A model generated the notes under the pieces. It saw nothing but the letters and a program-made list of their open reading frames with translations. It was not told where the DNA came from and did no database searches. Made by a program: the position numbers and the translations under genes. Positions 44,021-51,462 of a stretch of 64,000 nucleotides of DNA are shown here, piece by piece. Source of the DNA: Phenylobacterium aquaticum (GTDB lineage: Bacteria; Pseudomonadota; Alphaproteobacteria; Caulobacterales; Caulobacteraceae); NCBI RefSeq assembly GCF_022695515.1, contig NZ_JALDPT010000005.1:1-64000 (forward strand), given 5' to 3'. Position 1 is the stretch's first letter. Each line of letters begins with the position of its first letter.

Positions 44021-45682
44021 TTATCTACGCTCTGCCGCCGTCGCGTCGCGAACCGGCTTGAACTCCGACCCCGCCTTCCATTGCGGCCAGATCCGGCTCG
44101 TGGCGATCTCTTTGCCCATCACATAGAGCAGGTCGACGTCCTGGGCCGCGCCGGTCAGGTCCCAGTCGGGCCGCCAGGCGTCGCAGGCCTTATGGTAGCA
44201 GTTGGCGGTGAAGGCGTTGACCCAGGCCTCGCCGGCCGGGCGACCGCCCTTCACCAGGTCCGGTCCGCCGCCCAGCCCCATCAGCAGCAGCACTGGCACC
44301 CCGTGCTTGGCCAGCGGGAAGTGGTCGGCGCGATAGAATAGGCCGCGCTCCGGGTGGGCGTCGGGCGTGACCGTGCGGTCCTGGCCGGCCGCGGCCTTGG
44401 CCAGCATCTCGTCCAGCTGGTTCTGGCCATAGCCGATCAGCACCACGTCATGCGACGGCCCCGCGGTCTGCAGGGTGTCCATGGTGAAGTTGGCCGCCAT
44501 CTTCGGCAGGGAGACGGTCGGGTGCAGACCATAGAGCTCCGAGCCCAAAAGGCCGCGCTCCTCCGCCGTCCAGGCCGCATAGACCGTGGTGCGGTCCGTC
44601 GGGCCCAGCGCCTTGAAGGCGCGGGCCAGTTCCAGCACCCCGGCGATCCCGGTGCCGTCGTCGGCCGCGCCGCGGCGGATCCTGTCGCCGGTCGCATCCG
44701 GCGCCCCGATCCCGAAGGCGTCCCAGTGGGCGGAGAACATCACGCTCTCGTCCGGGTGGCCCTTGCCGGGCAGCTTGCCGACGATGTTGTAGCTCATCAC
44801 CTGATCGTGGGCGAGGCCGAAGTCGGCCGAGAAGGTCACGCCGTCCAGCGGCACGGGCTTGAAGGCCGCCGTGCGCGCCTGGACCTTCAGGGTCTCAAGA
44901 TCCAGCCCCGCCTTGGCCAGCAGAGCCGCGCCGGCTTCGCGGGTGACCCAGGCCTGCAGCTGCACCTTCTCCTTGGCCGGATCGGCGCGGACGATGTCGA
45001 AGCCCTCGCCGCCGGGGGCGGTGACGGTCGACCAGCCATAGCCGGCGCCGGGCGTCTCATGGATGATCAGGGCGGCGACGGCGCCGCGCCGGGCGGCCTC
45101 CTCGAACTTGTAGATCCAGCGGCCGTAATAGGTCATGGCCTGGCCGCCGAACTTGCCGGCCACGGGCTCGCCGGCCTTGGCCTCAAAGTCCGGGTCGTTG
45201 ATCAGGATGACCGCGACCTTGCCTTTCAGGTCGACGCCCTTGAAGTCGTCCCATCCGCGCTCCGGCGCGGTGACGCCATAGCCCACGAACACCAGGGGCG
45301 CGTCCTTGATCGCCACCCGGTCCTTGGGCTGGAGGCTGATCGCATAGAGCTCCTGGACCTGGGCGAGCGGCGTGCTCGCGCCCTTGGCCGCATAGCTGAA
45401 GGTCGCGCCGGACTGGATCTGGGTATGCAGCAAGGGCACGTCCTGGACGAAGGTCCCCTTGTCCCCGGCCGGCTGCAGGCCCACGGCCTTGAACTGGCCG
45501 ATCAGATAGTCGACCGTCTTCGCCTCGCCCGCCGACCCCGGCGAGCGGCCCTCGAAGGCGTCGGATGCAAGCGTCTTGATCACCGCGTCCATCCGGGCGG
45601 GATCGGCGATCTTGGTCTGGGCGAAGGCCGGCAGGGCGGCGGCCTGGGCCAGCAGCACGAGGGCGAGGGGGATGGAACGCAT
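44021..45682 (-). CDS. Exported M28-family zinc aminopeptidase
   Basis: 553 residues from the ATG at 45682 with a signal peptide (IPLALVLLAQAAALPAFAQ). A PA domain insert lies about 120-290. The M28 metal site is visible: SAHWDAFG (His and Asp), AADDGTG (bridging Asp), AEERGLLGS (catalytic and binding Glu), and the late His in YRADHFPLA. It trims peptides or glutamyl-like substrates in the periplasm. Divergent from the marR gene at 45796. Confidence 0.93.
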   Translation of the reverse strand: MRSIPLALVLLAQAAALPAFAQTKIADPARMDAVIKTLASDAFEGRSPGSAGEAKTVDYLIGQFKAVGLQPAGDKGTFVQDVPLLHTQIQSGATFSYAAKGASTPLAQVQELYAISLQPKDRVAIKDAPLVFVGYGVTAPERGWDDFKGVDLKGKVAVILINDPDFEAKAGEPVAGKFGGQAMTYYGRWIYKFEEAARRGAVAALIIHETPGAGYGWSTVTAPGGEGFDIVRADPAKEKVQLQAWVTREAGAALLAKAGLDLETLKVQARTAAFKPVPLDGVTFSADFGLAHDQVMSYNIVGKLPGKGHPDESVMFSAHWDAFGIGAPDATGDRIRRGAADDGTGIAGVLELARAFKALGPTDRTTVYAAWTAEERGLLGSELYGLHPTVSLPKMAANFTMDTLQTAGPSHDVVLIGYGQNQLDEMLAKAAAGQDRTVTPDAHPERGLFYRADHFPLAKHGVPVLLLMGLGGGPDLVKGGRPAGEAWVNAFTANCYHKACDAWRPDWDLTGAAQDVDLLYVMGKEIATSRIWPQWKAGSEFKPVRDATAAERR

Positions 45683-45795
45683 GACCGGACTCCGCACGTC
45701 AAAAGCGGGTCGACCCTAGGGCCGCGCCCCCCGGCGGGGAAGCCCGACGCGCGAAACAGTGGATGCGGCGGCTCTATAGCTGTATATGCATGTTT

Positions 45796-46245
45796 ATGCC
45801 CTTGCCGTCGGACATGAGCCGCCTGTGCTTCGGTCACCGCAGCCGGATGACCGCGCGGGCGGTGACGCGGGCCTTCAACGCCCGCCTTCGGCCGCTGAAT
45901 CTGCAGATCACCCAGTACATCCTGCTCGGCGTCCTGGCCCAGGGCCAGGACCTGTCGATCGCCGCCCTGGCCGACCAGCTCGATCTCGAACCCTCGGCCC
46001 TGTCGCGAAATCTGCGCCTGCTGCAGGGCCGCGGCCTGATCGAGATCGCCGGCGGCCGCGGGCCCAAGGGCCTGCGCCAGACGGTCACCCCGGCCGGCCT
46101 CGCGCTTTTGGAGGCGGGCGTTCCCATATGGAATGCTATCCAGGCCGACCTGTCCCGCGCGCTTGAGGGTCAGGCCGATGCGGTTCGCGCCGCCCTGACC
46201 AAGCTTGAAGCCGCCGCCCTGTCCCTCGACCAACCCCGGAGTTGA
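45796..46245 (+). CDS. MarR-family transcriptional regulator
   Basis: About 149 residues; starts at 45763, 45790, 45796 or 45814 are all possible and none has a clear ribosome site. The winged helix is RPLNLQITQYILLGVLAQGQDLSIAALADQLDLEPSALSRNLRLLQGRGLIEIAGG, with the wing LRQTVTPAG. Its stop lies 5 bases before the start of the ketoacyl synthase gene, suggesting it regulates that gene and itself. The promoter stretch TATAGCTGTATATGCATG is AT-rich. Confidence 0.85.
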   Translation: MPLPSDMSRLCFGHRSRMTARAVTRAFNARLRPLNLQITQYILLGVLAQGQDLSIAALADQLDLEPSALSRNLRLLQGRGLIEIAGGRGPKGLRQTVTPAGLALLEAGVPIWNAIQADLSRALEGQADAVRAALTKLEAAALSLDQPRS

Positions 46246-46250
46246 ACCCC

Positions 46251-47519
46251 ATGCGCCGCATCGTTGTCACGGGCCTCGGCGTCGTCTCGCCGCTCGGCTG
46301 CGGAACCGAGACCGCCTGGTCCCGCCTGGTCGCCGGCCGATCGGGTCTGGTCGCCCTGCCCCCCGAGATGGCGCCGGACGTCCCCGCCCAGGTCGCCGGC
46401 CGCGTGCCGGACCTCGCCTCCGATCCGCAAGCCGGCTTCGACCTCGATGCGGCGGTCACCCCCAAAGACCAGAAGAAGATGGACCGGTTCATCCAGTTCG
46501 CCCTGGCCGCCTCCGACGAGGCCATCGCCCAGGCCGGCTGGGCGCCCGAGAGCGAAGAGGCCAAGGGCCGCACCGCCACCATCATCGCCACCGGCATCGG
46601 CGGCTTTCCGGCCATCGCCGAGGCGGTGCGGATCACCGATTCCCGCGGGGTGCGGCGGCTGTCGCCCTTCACCGTACCCTCGTTCCTGGCCAATTTGGCC
46701 GCCGGCTGGGTCTCGATCCGCCATGGCTTCAAGGGTCCGCTCGGCGCGCCGGTCACCGCCTGCGCGGCCGGGGTCCAGGCGATCGGCGACGCCGCCCGGC
46801 TGATCCGCGCCGGCGAGGCCGATATCGCCATCTGCGGCGGGGCGGAATCCACCATCGACCGGGTCAGCCTGGGCGCCTTCGCCGCGGCGCGGGCCCTCTC
46901 ATCCGACTTCAACGCCACCCCGACCAAGGCCTCGCGCCCCTTCGACACCGCCCGCGACGGCTTCGTCATGGGCGAGGGCGCCGGCATATTGGTGATCGAG
47001 AGCCTGGAGCACGCCCTGGCCCGCGGCGCGACGCCCATCGCCGAACTGGTCGGCTATGGCACCAGCGCCGACGCCTATCACCTGACTGCCGGGCCTGAGG
47101 ACGGCGACGGCGCGGCGCGGGCCATGCGCATCGCCCTGGCCCAGGCCGGAATCCAGCCGGCGGAGGTCGGCCACCTCAACGCCCACGCCACCTCGACCCC
47201 GGTCGGCGACCTCGGCGAACTGGCGGCCATCCGCGCGGTGTTCGGCACGGGACACGGCCCGGCCATCAGCTCCACCAAGTCGGCCACCGGCCACCTGCTG
47301 GGCGCCGCCGGCGGACTGGAAGCCGTGTTCTCGGTCCTGGCCCTGCGCGACCAGGTGATCCCGCCGACCCTGAACCTGGAAAACCCCGACCCGGCCGCGG
47401 AAGGCCTGGACCTGGTGGCGCTCACCGCCCGCAAGGCGGAGCTCGACTACGTGCTCTCCAACGGCTTCGGCTTCGGCGGGGTGAACGCCTGCGTGCTGTT
47501 CAAGCGGTGGGTTCCCTGA
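46251..47519 (+). CDS. Beta-ketoacyl-ACP synthase II (FabF-like), stand-alone
   Basis: 422 residues, FabF length. The Cys-His-His triad is present: Cys in VTACAAGVQAIG, His in LNAHATSTPVGD and His in SATGHLLGAAGG. It condenses malonyl-ACP with acyl chains. It is not in a fab cluster: no acpP, fabG or fabD is nearby. It follows a MarR gene, so it may be an inducible condensing enzyme that alters fatty-acid composition, as reported for FabF homologues linked to MarR-type regulators. The stop lies inside a 17-base palindrome shared with the convergent gene. Confidence 0.93.
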   Translation: MRRIVVTGLGVVSPLGCGTETAWSRLVAGRSGLVALPPEMAPDVPAQVAGRVPDLASDPQAGFDLDAAVTPKDQKKMDRFIQFALAASDEAIAQAGWAPESEEAKGRTATIIATGIGGFPAIAEAVRITDSRGVRRLSPFTVPSFLANLAAGWVSIRHGFKGPLGAPVTACAAGVQAIGDAARLIRAGEADIAICGGAESTIDRVSLGAFAAARALSSDFNATPTKASRPFDTARDGFVMGEGAGILVIESLEHALARGATPIAELVGYGTSADAYHLTAGPEDGDGAARAMRIALAQAGIQPAEVGHLNAHATSTPVGDLGELAAIRAVFGTGHGPAISSTKSATGHLLGAAGGLEAVFSVLALRDQVIPPTLNLENPDPAAEGLDLVALTARKAELDYVLSNGFGFGGVNACVLFKRWVP

Positions 47520-47531
47520 CCCTGGGTCAGG
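47515..47531. repeat. 17-bp palindrome spanning two convergent stop codons
   Basis: CCTGACCC-T-GGGTCAGG. It contains the TGA of the ketoacyl synthase gene and, on the other strand, the TGA of the isomerase gene. There is no T-run, so termination is uncertain. Confidence 0.55.
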
Positions 47532-48126
47532 CCAGCTCTTCCTCGACCTGACCCAGCCGGTCCTTGCCGAAGAACATCTCGTCGCCGACGAAGAAGGTCG
47601 GGATGCCGAAGGCGCCGCGGGCCGCGGCGGCCTCAGTATTGGCCATCAGCTCGGCCTTCACCTCGCCGTCCTGGGTCGCCTCGAGGATCGCCTTGGCGTC
47701 GAGGCCGGCGGCGGTCAGCACCTCGGCCACGACCGCCGGATCGTCCATCTTCCGGCCGTCCTCCCACATCGCTTTGAGCACGGCGGCGCGATAGGGCTCG
47801 GCCACGCCCTGCCGACCGGCGGCGACCAGGCCGCGCATGATCAGGAGCGTGTTGACCGGAAAATGCGGATTGAAGCGATAGGCGGAAAGCCCGTGCTTCT
47901 TCACGAACCGCTCGGTCTCCTTGGCCTCATAGGCGAGCTTGCCCTTCACCGGGCCGAAGGCGACCATCGGCGGCTGGTTGTCGGTGAGCTTGAAGAGGCC
48001 GCCCAGCAGGACGGGGATGTAGTTCACGGTCGCGCCCGTGCGGGCCGCGATCCCCGGCAGCACCTTGTCGCTCAGATAGGCGTTCGGGCTGCCGAAATCG
48101 AAGATGAAGTCGATGGTTTTGGTCAT
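47527..48126 (-). CDS. DsbA-fold 2-hydroxychromene-2-carboxylate isomerase-like protein
   Basis: 199 residues from the ATG at 48126. Kappa-class GST/HCCA isomerase pattern: IDFIFDFGSPNAYLSDKVLPG with the Ser at the position of the glutathione-activating residue, and GAFGIPTFFVGDEMFFGKDRL near the end. HCCA isomerases use glutathione in naphthalene breakdown, but related proteins act on many aromatic or CoA-linked compounds. It follows the SDR gene by 14 bases and is probably in the same operon. Confidence 0.9.
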   Translation of the reverse strand: MTKTIDFIFDFGSPNAYLSDKVLPGIAARTGATVNYIPVLLGGLFKLTDNQPPMVAFGPVKGKLAYEAKETERFVKKHGLSAYRFNPHFPVNTLLIMRGLVAAGRQGVAEPYRAAVLKAMWEDGRKMDDPAVVAEVLTAAGLDAKAILEATQDGEVKAELMANTEAAAARGAFGIPTFFVGDEMFFGKDRLGQVEEELA

Positions 48127-48140
48127 GTCGGTGTCTCCCC

Positions 48141-48881
48141 TCACCAGGTTTCCGACCAGGGACGCAGGTCGAGTTCGTGCGTCCAGGCCGAGCGCGGCTG
48201 CTGGTGCAGCCAGACATAGTTGGCGGCGATCTCCTCGGGCTTGAGGATCACGTCGCGGGCCAAGAGGTCCTCGACATCGGTGCGGTTCGACCGGGTGAAG
48301 ACCCCGTCGATCGCGCCGTCGACCACCACATGGGCCACATGGATCCCCTTGGGCCCCATCTCGCGGGCCAGGCTCTGGGCCATGATGCGCAGGCCCGCCT
48401 TGGCCGCGGCGAAGGCCGAGAAGCCCTCGCGGCCGCGCATCGAGGCCGTGGCCCCGGTGAACAGGATCGAGCCCCGGCCCCGCGGCCCCATCACGCGGGC
48501 CGCCTCACGGCCGGTCAGGAAACCGGCGAAACAAGCCATCTCCCAGACCTTGGTGAACACCCGCGAGGTGGTCTCGACGATGCCGAAGCGGACATTCGCG
48601 CCGATGTTGAAGACCACCACCTCCAGCGGGCCGATCTCGGCCTCGATCTGGTCGAACAGGGCGACCATCTCGCCCTCCTCGCGGGCGTCGACGCCCTTGG
48701 CGTGGGCGACGCCGCCAGCGGCGCGGATGTCGGCGGCCAGCGCCTCCAGCTGATCCAGATTGCGCGCGCGCCGGGTGATCACCACCGGATGGCCCGCGGC
48801 CGCGAAGGCCTTGGCGATCGCCCCGCCGACCCCGTCGCCAGCGCCCACCACCAGACAGACGCCCTTGCTCTCGCCAGCCAT
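48141..48881 (-). CDS. SDR-family oxidoreductase with Phe in place of the catalytic Tyr
   Basis: 246 residues from the ATG at 48881. Rossmann fold with a glycine motif GAGDGVGGAIAKAF and the NIGA segment in place of NNAG. The active-site helix reads FSAFAAAKAGLRIMAQ: the usual YxxxK is FxxxK, so classical hydride transfer chemistry may be absent. The rest (GPKGIHVAHVVVDGAID) is like a known subgroup with the same replacement. It is the first gene of a pair with the DsbA-fold isomerase and is divergent from the HxlR regulator. Confidence 0.88.
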   Translation of the reverse strand: MAGESKGVCLVVGAGDGVGGAIAKAFAAAGHPVVITRRARNLDQLEALAADIRAAGGVAHAKGVDAREEGEMVALFDQIEAEIGPLEVVVFNIGANVRFGIVETTSRVFTKVWEMACFAGFLTGREAARVMGPRGRGSILFTGATASMRGREGFSAFAAAKAGLRIMAQSLAREMGPKGIHVAHVVVDGAIDGVFTRSNRTDVEDLLARDVILKPEEIAANYVWLHQQPRSAWTHELDLRPWSETW

Positions 48882-48976
48882 AGCCTCACCATTCAGTTTA
48901 TTTTCTGGACTGACTATGGTATTGAATCTGGACCCGGTCAATGGAAGATCAGGGCTCAGGATTTCGGAGCGCGACG

Positions 48977-49429
48977 ATGAAGTGGGACGACCTGGCCGAC
49001 CAGCCCTGCTCCGTCGCCCGCACCGTGGCGGTGATCGGCGACCGCTGGACCCTGATGATCCTGCGCGACTGCTTCTTAGGCATCCGCCGGTTCGAGGACT
49101 TCCAGGCCCGGCTGGGCATCTCGCGCACCATCACCGCCGAGCGCCTGAAGGCCCTGGTCGACGAGGGGGTGCTGAAAAAGGTCCCCTATCAGGACCGCCC
49201 CCTGCGCCACGAATACCGCCTGACCGACAAGGGCCTCGACCTCTATCCGGTGATGATGGCCGTGGTGAACTTCGGCGACCGCCACTACGCCGGCGAGGCC
49301 GGCCCGCCCCTGCTCCACCGCCACAGGACCTGCGGCTGCGACTTCCAGCCGGTCATAACCTGCTCGGCCTGCCATGAGCCCCTGGCCGCGCGGGAAGTGG
49401 AGACTCGGGCGGGGCCTGGGGCGGTTTGA
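48977..49429 (+). CDS. HxlR-family transcriptional regulator
   Basis: 150 residues from the ATG of MKWDD, which has GGAG seven bases upstream; an ATG at 48941 without such a site is less likely. HxlR features: CSVARTVAVIGDRWTLMILRDCFLGIRRFEDFQARLGISRTITAERLKALVDEGVL. The C-terminus has four Cys (CGCDF, CSACHE), which might bind metal or react with electrophiles. Divergent from the SDR-isomerase pair, its probable target. Confidence 0.92.
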   Translation: MKWDDLADQPCSVARTVAVIGDRWTLMILRDCFLGIRRFEDFQARLGISRTITAERLKALVDEGVLKKVPYQDRPLRHEYRLTDKGLDLYPVMMAVVNFGDRHYAGEAGPPLLHRHRTCGCDFQPVITCSACHEPLAAREVETRAGPGAV

Positions 49430-49439
49430 CCTTTTGAAT

Positions 49440-49592
49440 CCTTCTCCCCTTGCGGGAGAAGGTGGCGGCGAAGCCGACGGATGAGGGGTTTTGTTCCGCC
49501 ATCCGCGTCTGGCGACAGCCCATTCGGCAAGGCCTGATCGACCCCTCATCCGACCTCCTTCGGAGGCCACCTTCTCCCGCAAGGGGAGAAGG
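49440..49592. repeat. Inverted-hairpin intergenic element, 153 bp
   Basis: The ends are perfect 27-base inverted copies, beginning CCTTCTCCCCTTGCGGGA on the left; each end is itself a hairpin. The next 22 or so bases on both sides (CGGATGAGGGGT / ACCCCTCATCCG) also match in inverted form. The centre is about 50 bases. It fills the gap between hxlR and the exporter genes. Confidence 0.8.
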
Positions 49593-49602
49593 GAGACGCT
49601 TG

Positions 49603-51462
49603 CTAAGTCCGCGTCGCGAACTCCGCGTCGCCCGTCACCGCCACCACCTGGTCGTCGAAGCTGGCGTGGGCGCTCGTATAGAGGTGCGAATAGAGCCCGC
49701 CGGTCGCCATCAGCTCGTCATGGCTGCCCTGCTCCAGGATGCGGCCCTGCTGCAGCACAACGATGCGATCGGCGTCGCGGATGGTCGCCAGCCGGTGGGC
49801 GATGACCATGCATGTGCGGCCGGCGAACAGCACCTTCAGCGCCTTCTGGATCGCCTGTTCCGTGAAGCTGTCGATATTGGCCGTGGCCTCGTCGAGGATC
49901 AGGATCTGCGGGTCGGCGACCAGGGCGCGGGCGAAGCTGATCAGCTGGCGCTGGCCCATGGAGAGGTTGCGCCCCCTCTGGCCCAGCGGCGTGTCATAGC
50001 CCTCAGGCAGGCGCATGATGAAGTCGTGGGCCGAGACCGACTTGGCCGCCTCGATGATCCGCTCCAGGCTGGCGCCGGTGTTGTAGCGGATGTTCTCCTC
50101 GATGGTGCCGGTGAACAGGAACGGCTCCTGCAGCACCATGCCGATGGTCTTGCCGAGGCTGTCGAGCGTCACGTCGCGGACGTCATGGCCGCCGACCAGC
50201 ACCTGGCCCTGATCGACCTCATAGAAGCGGTGGGTCAGAGCGATGATCGAGGTCTTGCCCGATCCCGTCGGCCCCACCAAGGCCACGACCTCCTTGGGCC
50301 GCACAGTCAGGCTGATGTCGTGAAGGATCGGCCGCTTGGGATCATAGCCGAAGGTCACGTTCTTGAATTCGACCGTGGCGGCTGCATCCTTCAGGGGAAT
50401 GGCGTCGGGCTTGTCGGTGATGGTCACCGGCACGTCCAGCACCTCGAAGATCCGATGCCCGGCGGCCATGGCCCGCTGCATGATCGTGTACTGCATCGAG
50501 AGCATGCGCACCGGCTCGAAGAACCTGTTCACATAGAGGATGAAGGTCACCATGACCCCCACCTCCAGCTTGCCGCCCAGCACCGCCTCGCCGCCCACCA
50601 CCACGACCACCGCCATGGCGAAGCCGGTCAGAACGTCGACCGTCGGCACCATGATCTGGGTCATCCAGCTGGCGCCGTTCTGGGCCTTGAAGTTCTCGAA
50701 GGCCTTGTCCTTGTAGAGCTCGAAATTCATCGCCTCGCGGCGGCTTTCCTGCACCGTCCGCACGCCGTTGATGTTCTCGGCGAGCGCCGAATTGGCGGTC
50801 GAGGAGGCGTCGCGCGCCACTCGGAAGCTGGTCTTGGAATAGGGCAGCCAGACCGCCCGGATGGCGATCAGGGCCGGCAGCACGGTCAGGGTCAAGAGGC
50901 CCAGCTTCAGGTCGGTGATCAGCAGCACCACGGTGATGCCGACCAGGGTGACCATGTCGCCCAGGGCCCCGTTCATGTTCTCCAGGAATTCCTGCAGGGC
51001 GTTCACGTCGCCCTGCAGGCGCGACATGATCCGCCCCACATGGGTCTTGTCCATGAAGGACAGGGACACGTCCTGGAAGTGGGCGAACATCGAGCGGCGG
51101 ACGTCGAAGATCACTCGTTGCGCCAGGCGCGAGGACAGCCATTCGCCGACGAAGAAGGCCACCGCATAGGCCGCCGCCACGCCCGCGAAGATCATCAGGG
51201 TGCGGTCGAGGCCGCTGGCGTCGTGGCCCACGGCGCGGTTCACCGCCGCCCCGGTCAAGCGCGGGATCGCCACTTGGCAGGCGGCCGAGATCAGCACCGC
51301 CGTCTGGGCGGTGAAGATCGCCCGCTTGTGTGGCGCGAGATAGCCCAGGAAGCGGCGGGCGACGCCCACATCGAAGGTGCCGAAGATGTCGTCGCCCTCG
51401 GAGCTGCCGAGCGAGGCGCGCGGCGTCTTGCGGCGGGCGGGCTCGTTCACGGTCTCGGTCAT
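49603..51462 (-). CDS. ABC exporter half-transporter with canonical Walker B (permease-ATPase)
   Basis: 619 residues: an N-terminal six-helix membrane domain (about 45-340) and an ATP-binding domain. Walker A is GPTGSGKTS, the signature is LSMGQRQLISFARAL and Walker B is ILILDEATANID with the catalytic Glu. The signature differs from LSGGQ in the way seen in the active partner of heterodimeric exporters such as TM287/288. The start overlaps the stop of the partner gene (ATGA), so the two half-transporters are made together. Substrate unknown; lipids or drugs are usual. Confidence 0.93.
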   Translation of the reverse strand: MTETVNEPARRKTPRASLGSSEGDDIFGTFDVGVARRFLGYLAPHKRAIFTAQTAVLISAACQVAIPRLTGAAVNRAVGHDASGLDRTLMIFAGVAAAYAVAFFVGEWLSSRLAQRVIFDVRRSMFAHFQDVSLSFMDKTHVGRIMSRLQGDVNALQEFLENMNGALGDMVTLVGITVVLLITDLKLGLLTLTVLPALIAIRAVWLPYSKTSFRVARDASSTANSALAENINGVRTVQESRREAMNFELYKDKAFENFKAQNGASWMTQIMVPTVDVLTGFAMAVVVVVGGEAVLGGKLEVGVMVTFILYVNRFFEPVRMLSMQYTIMQRAMAAGHRIFEVLDVPVTITDKPDAIPLKDAAATVEFKNVTFGYDPKRPILHDISLTVRPKEVVALVGPTGSGKTSIIALTHRFYEVDQGQVLVGGHDVRDVTLDSLGKTIGMVLQEPFLFTGTIEENIRYNTGASLERIIEAAKSVSAHDFIMRLPEGYDTPLGQRGRNLSMGQRQLISFARALVADPQILILDEATANIDSFTEQAIQKALKVLFAGRTCMVIAHRLATIRDADRIVVLQQGRILEQGSHDELMATGGLYSHLYTSAHASFDDQVVAVTGDAEFATRT

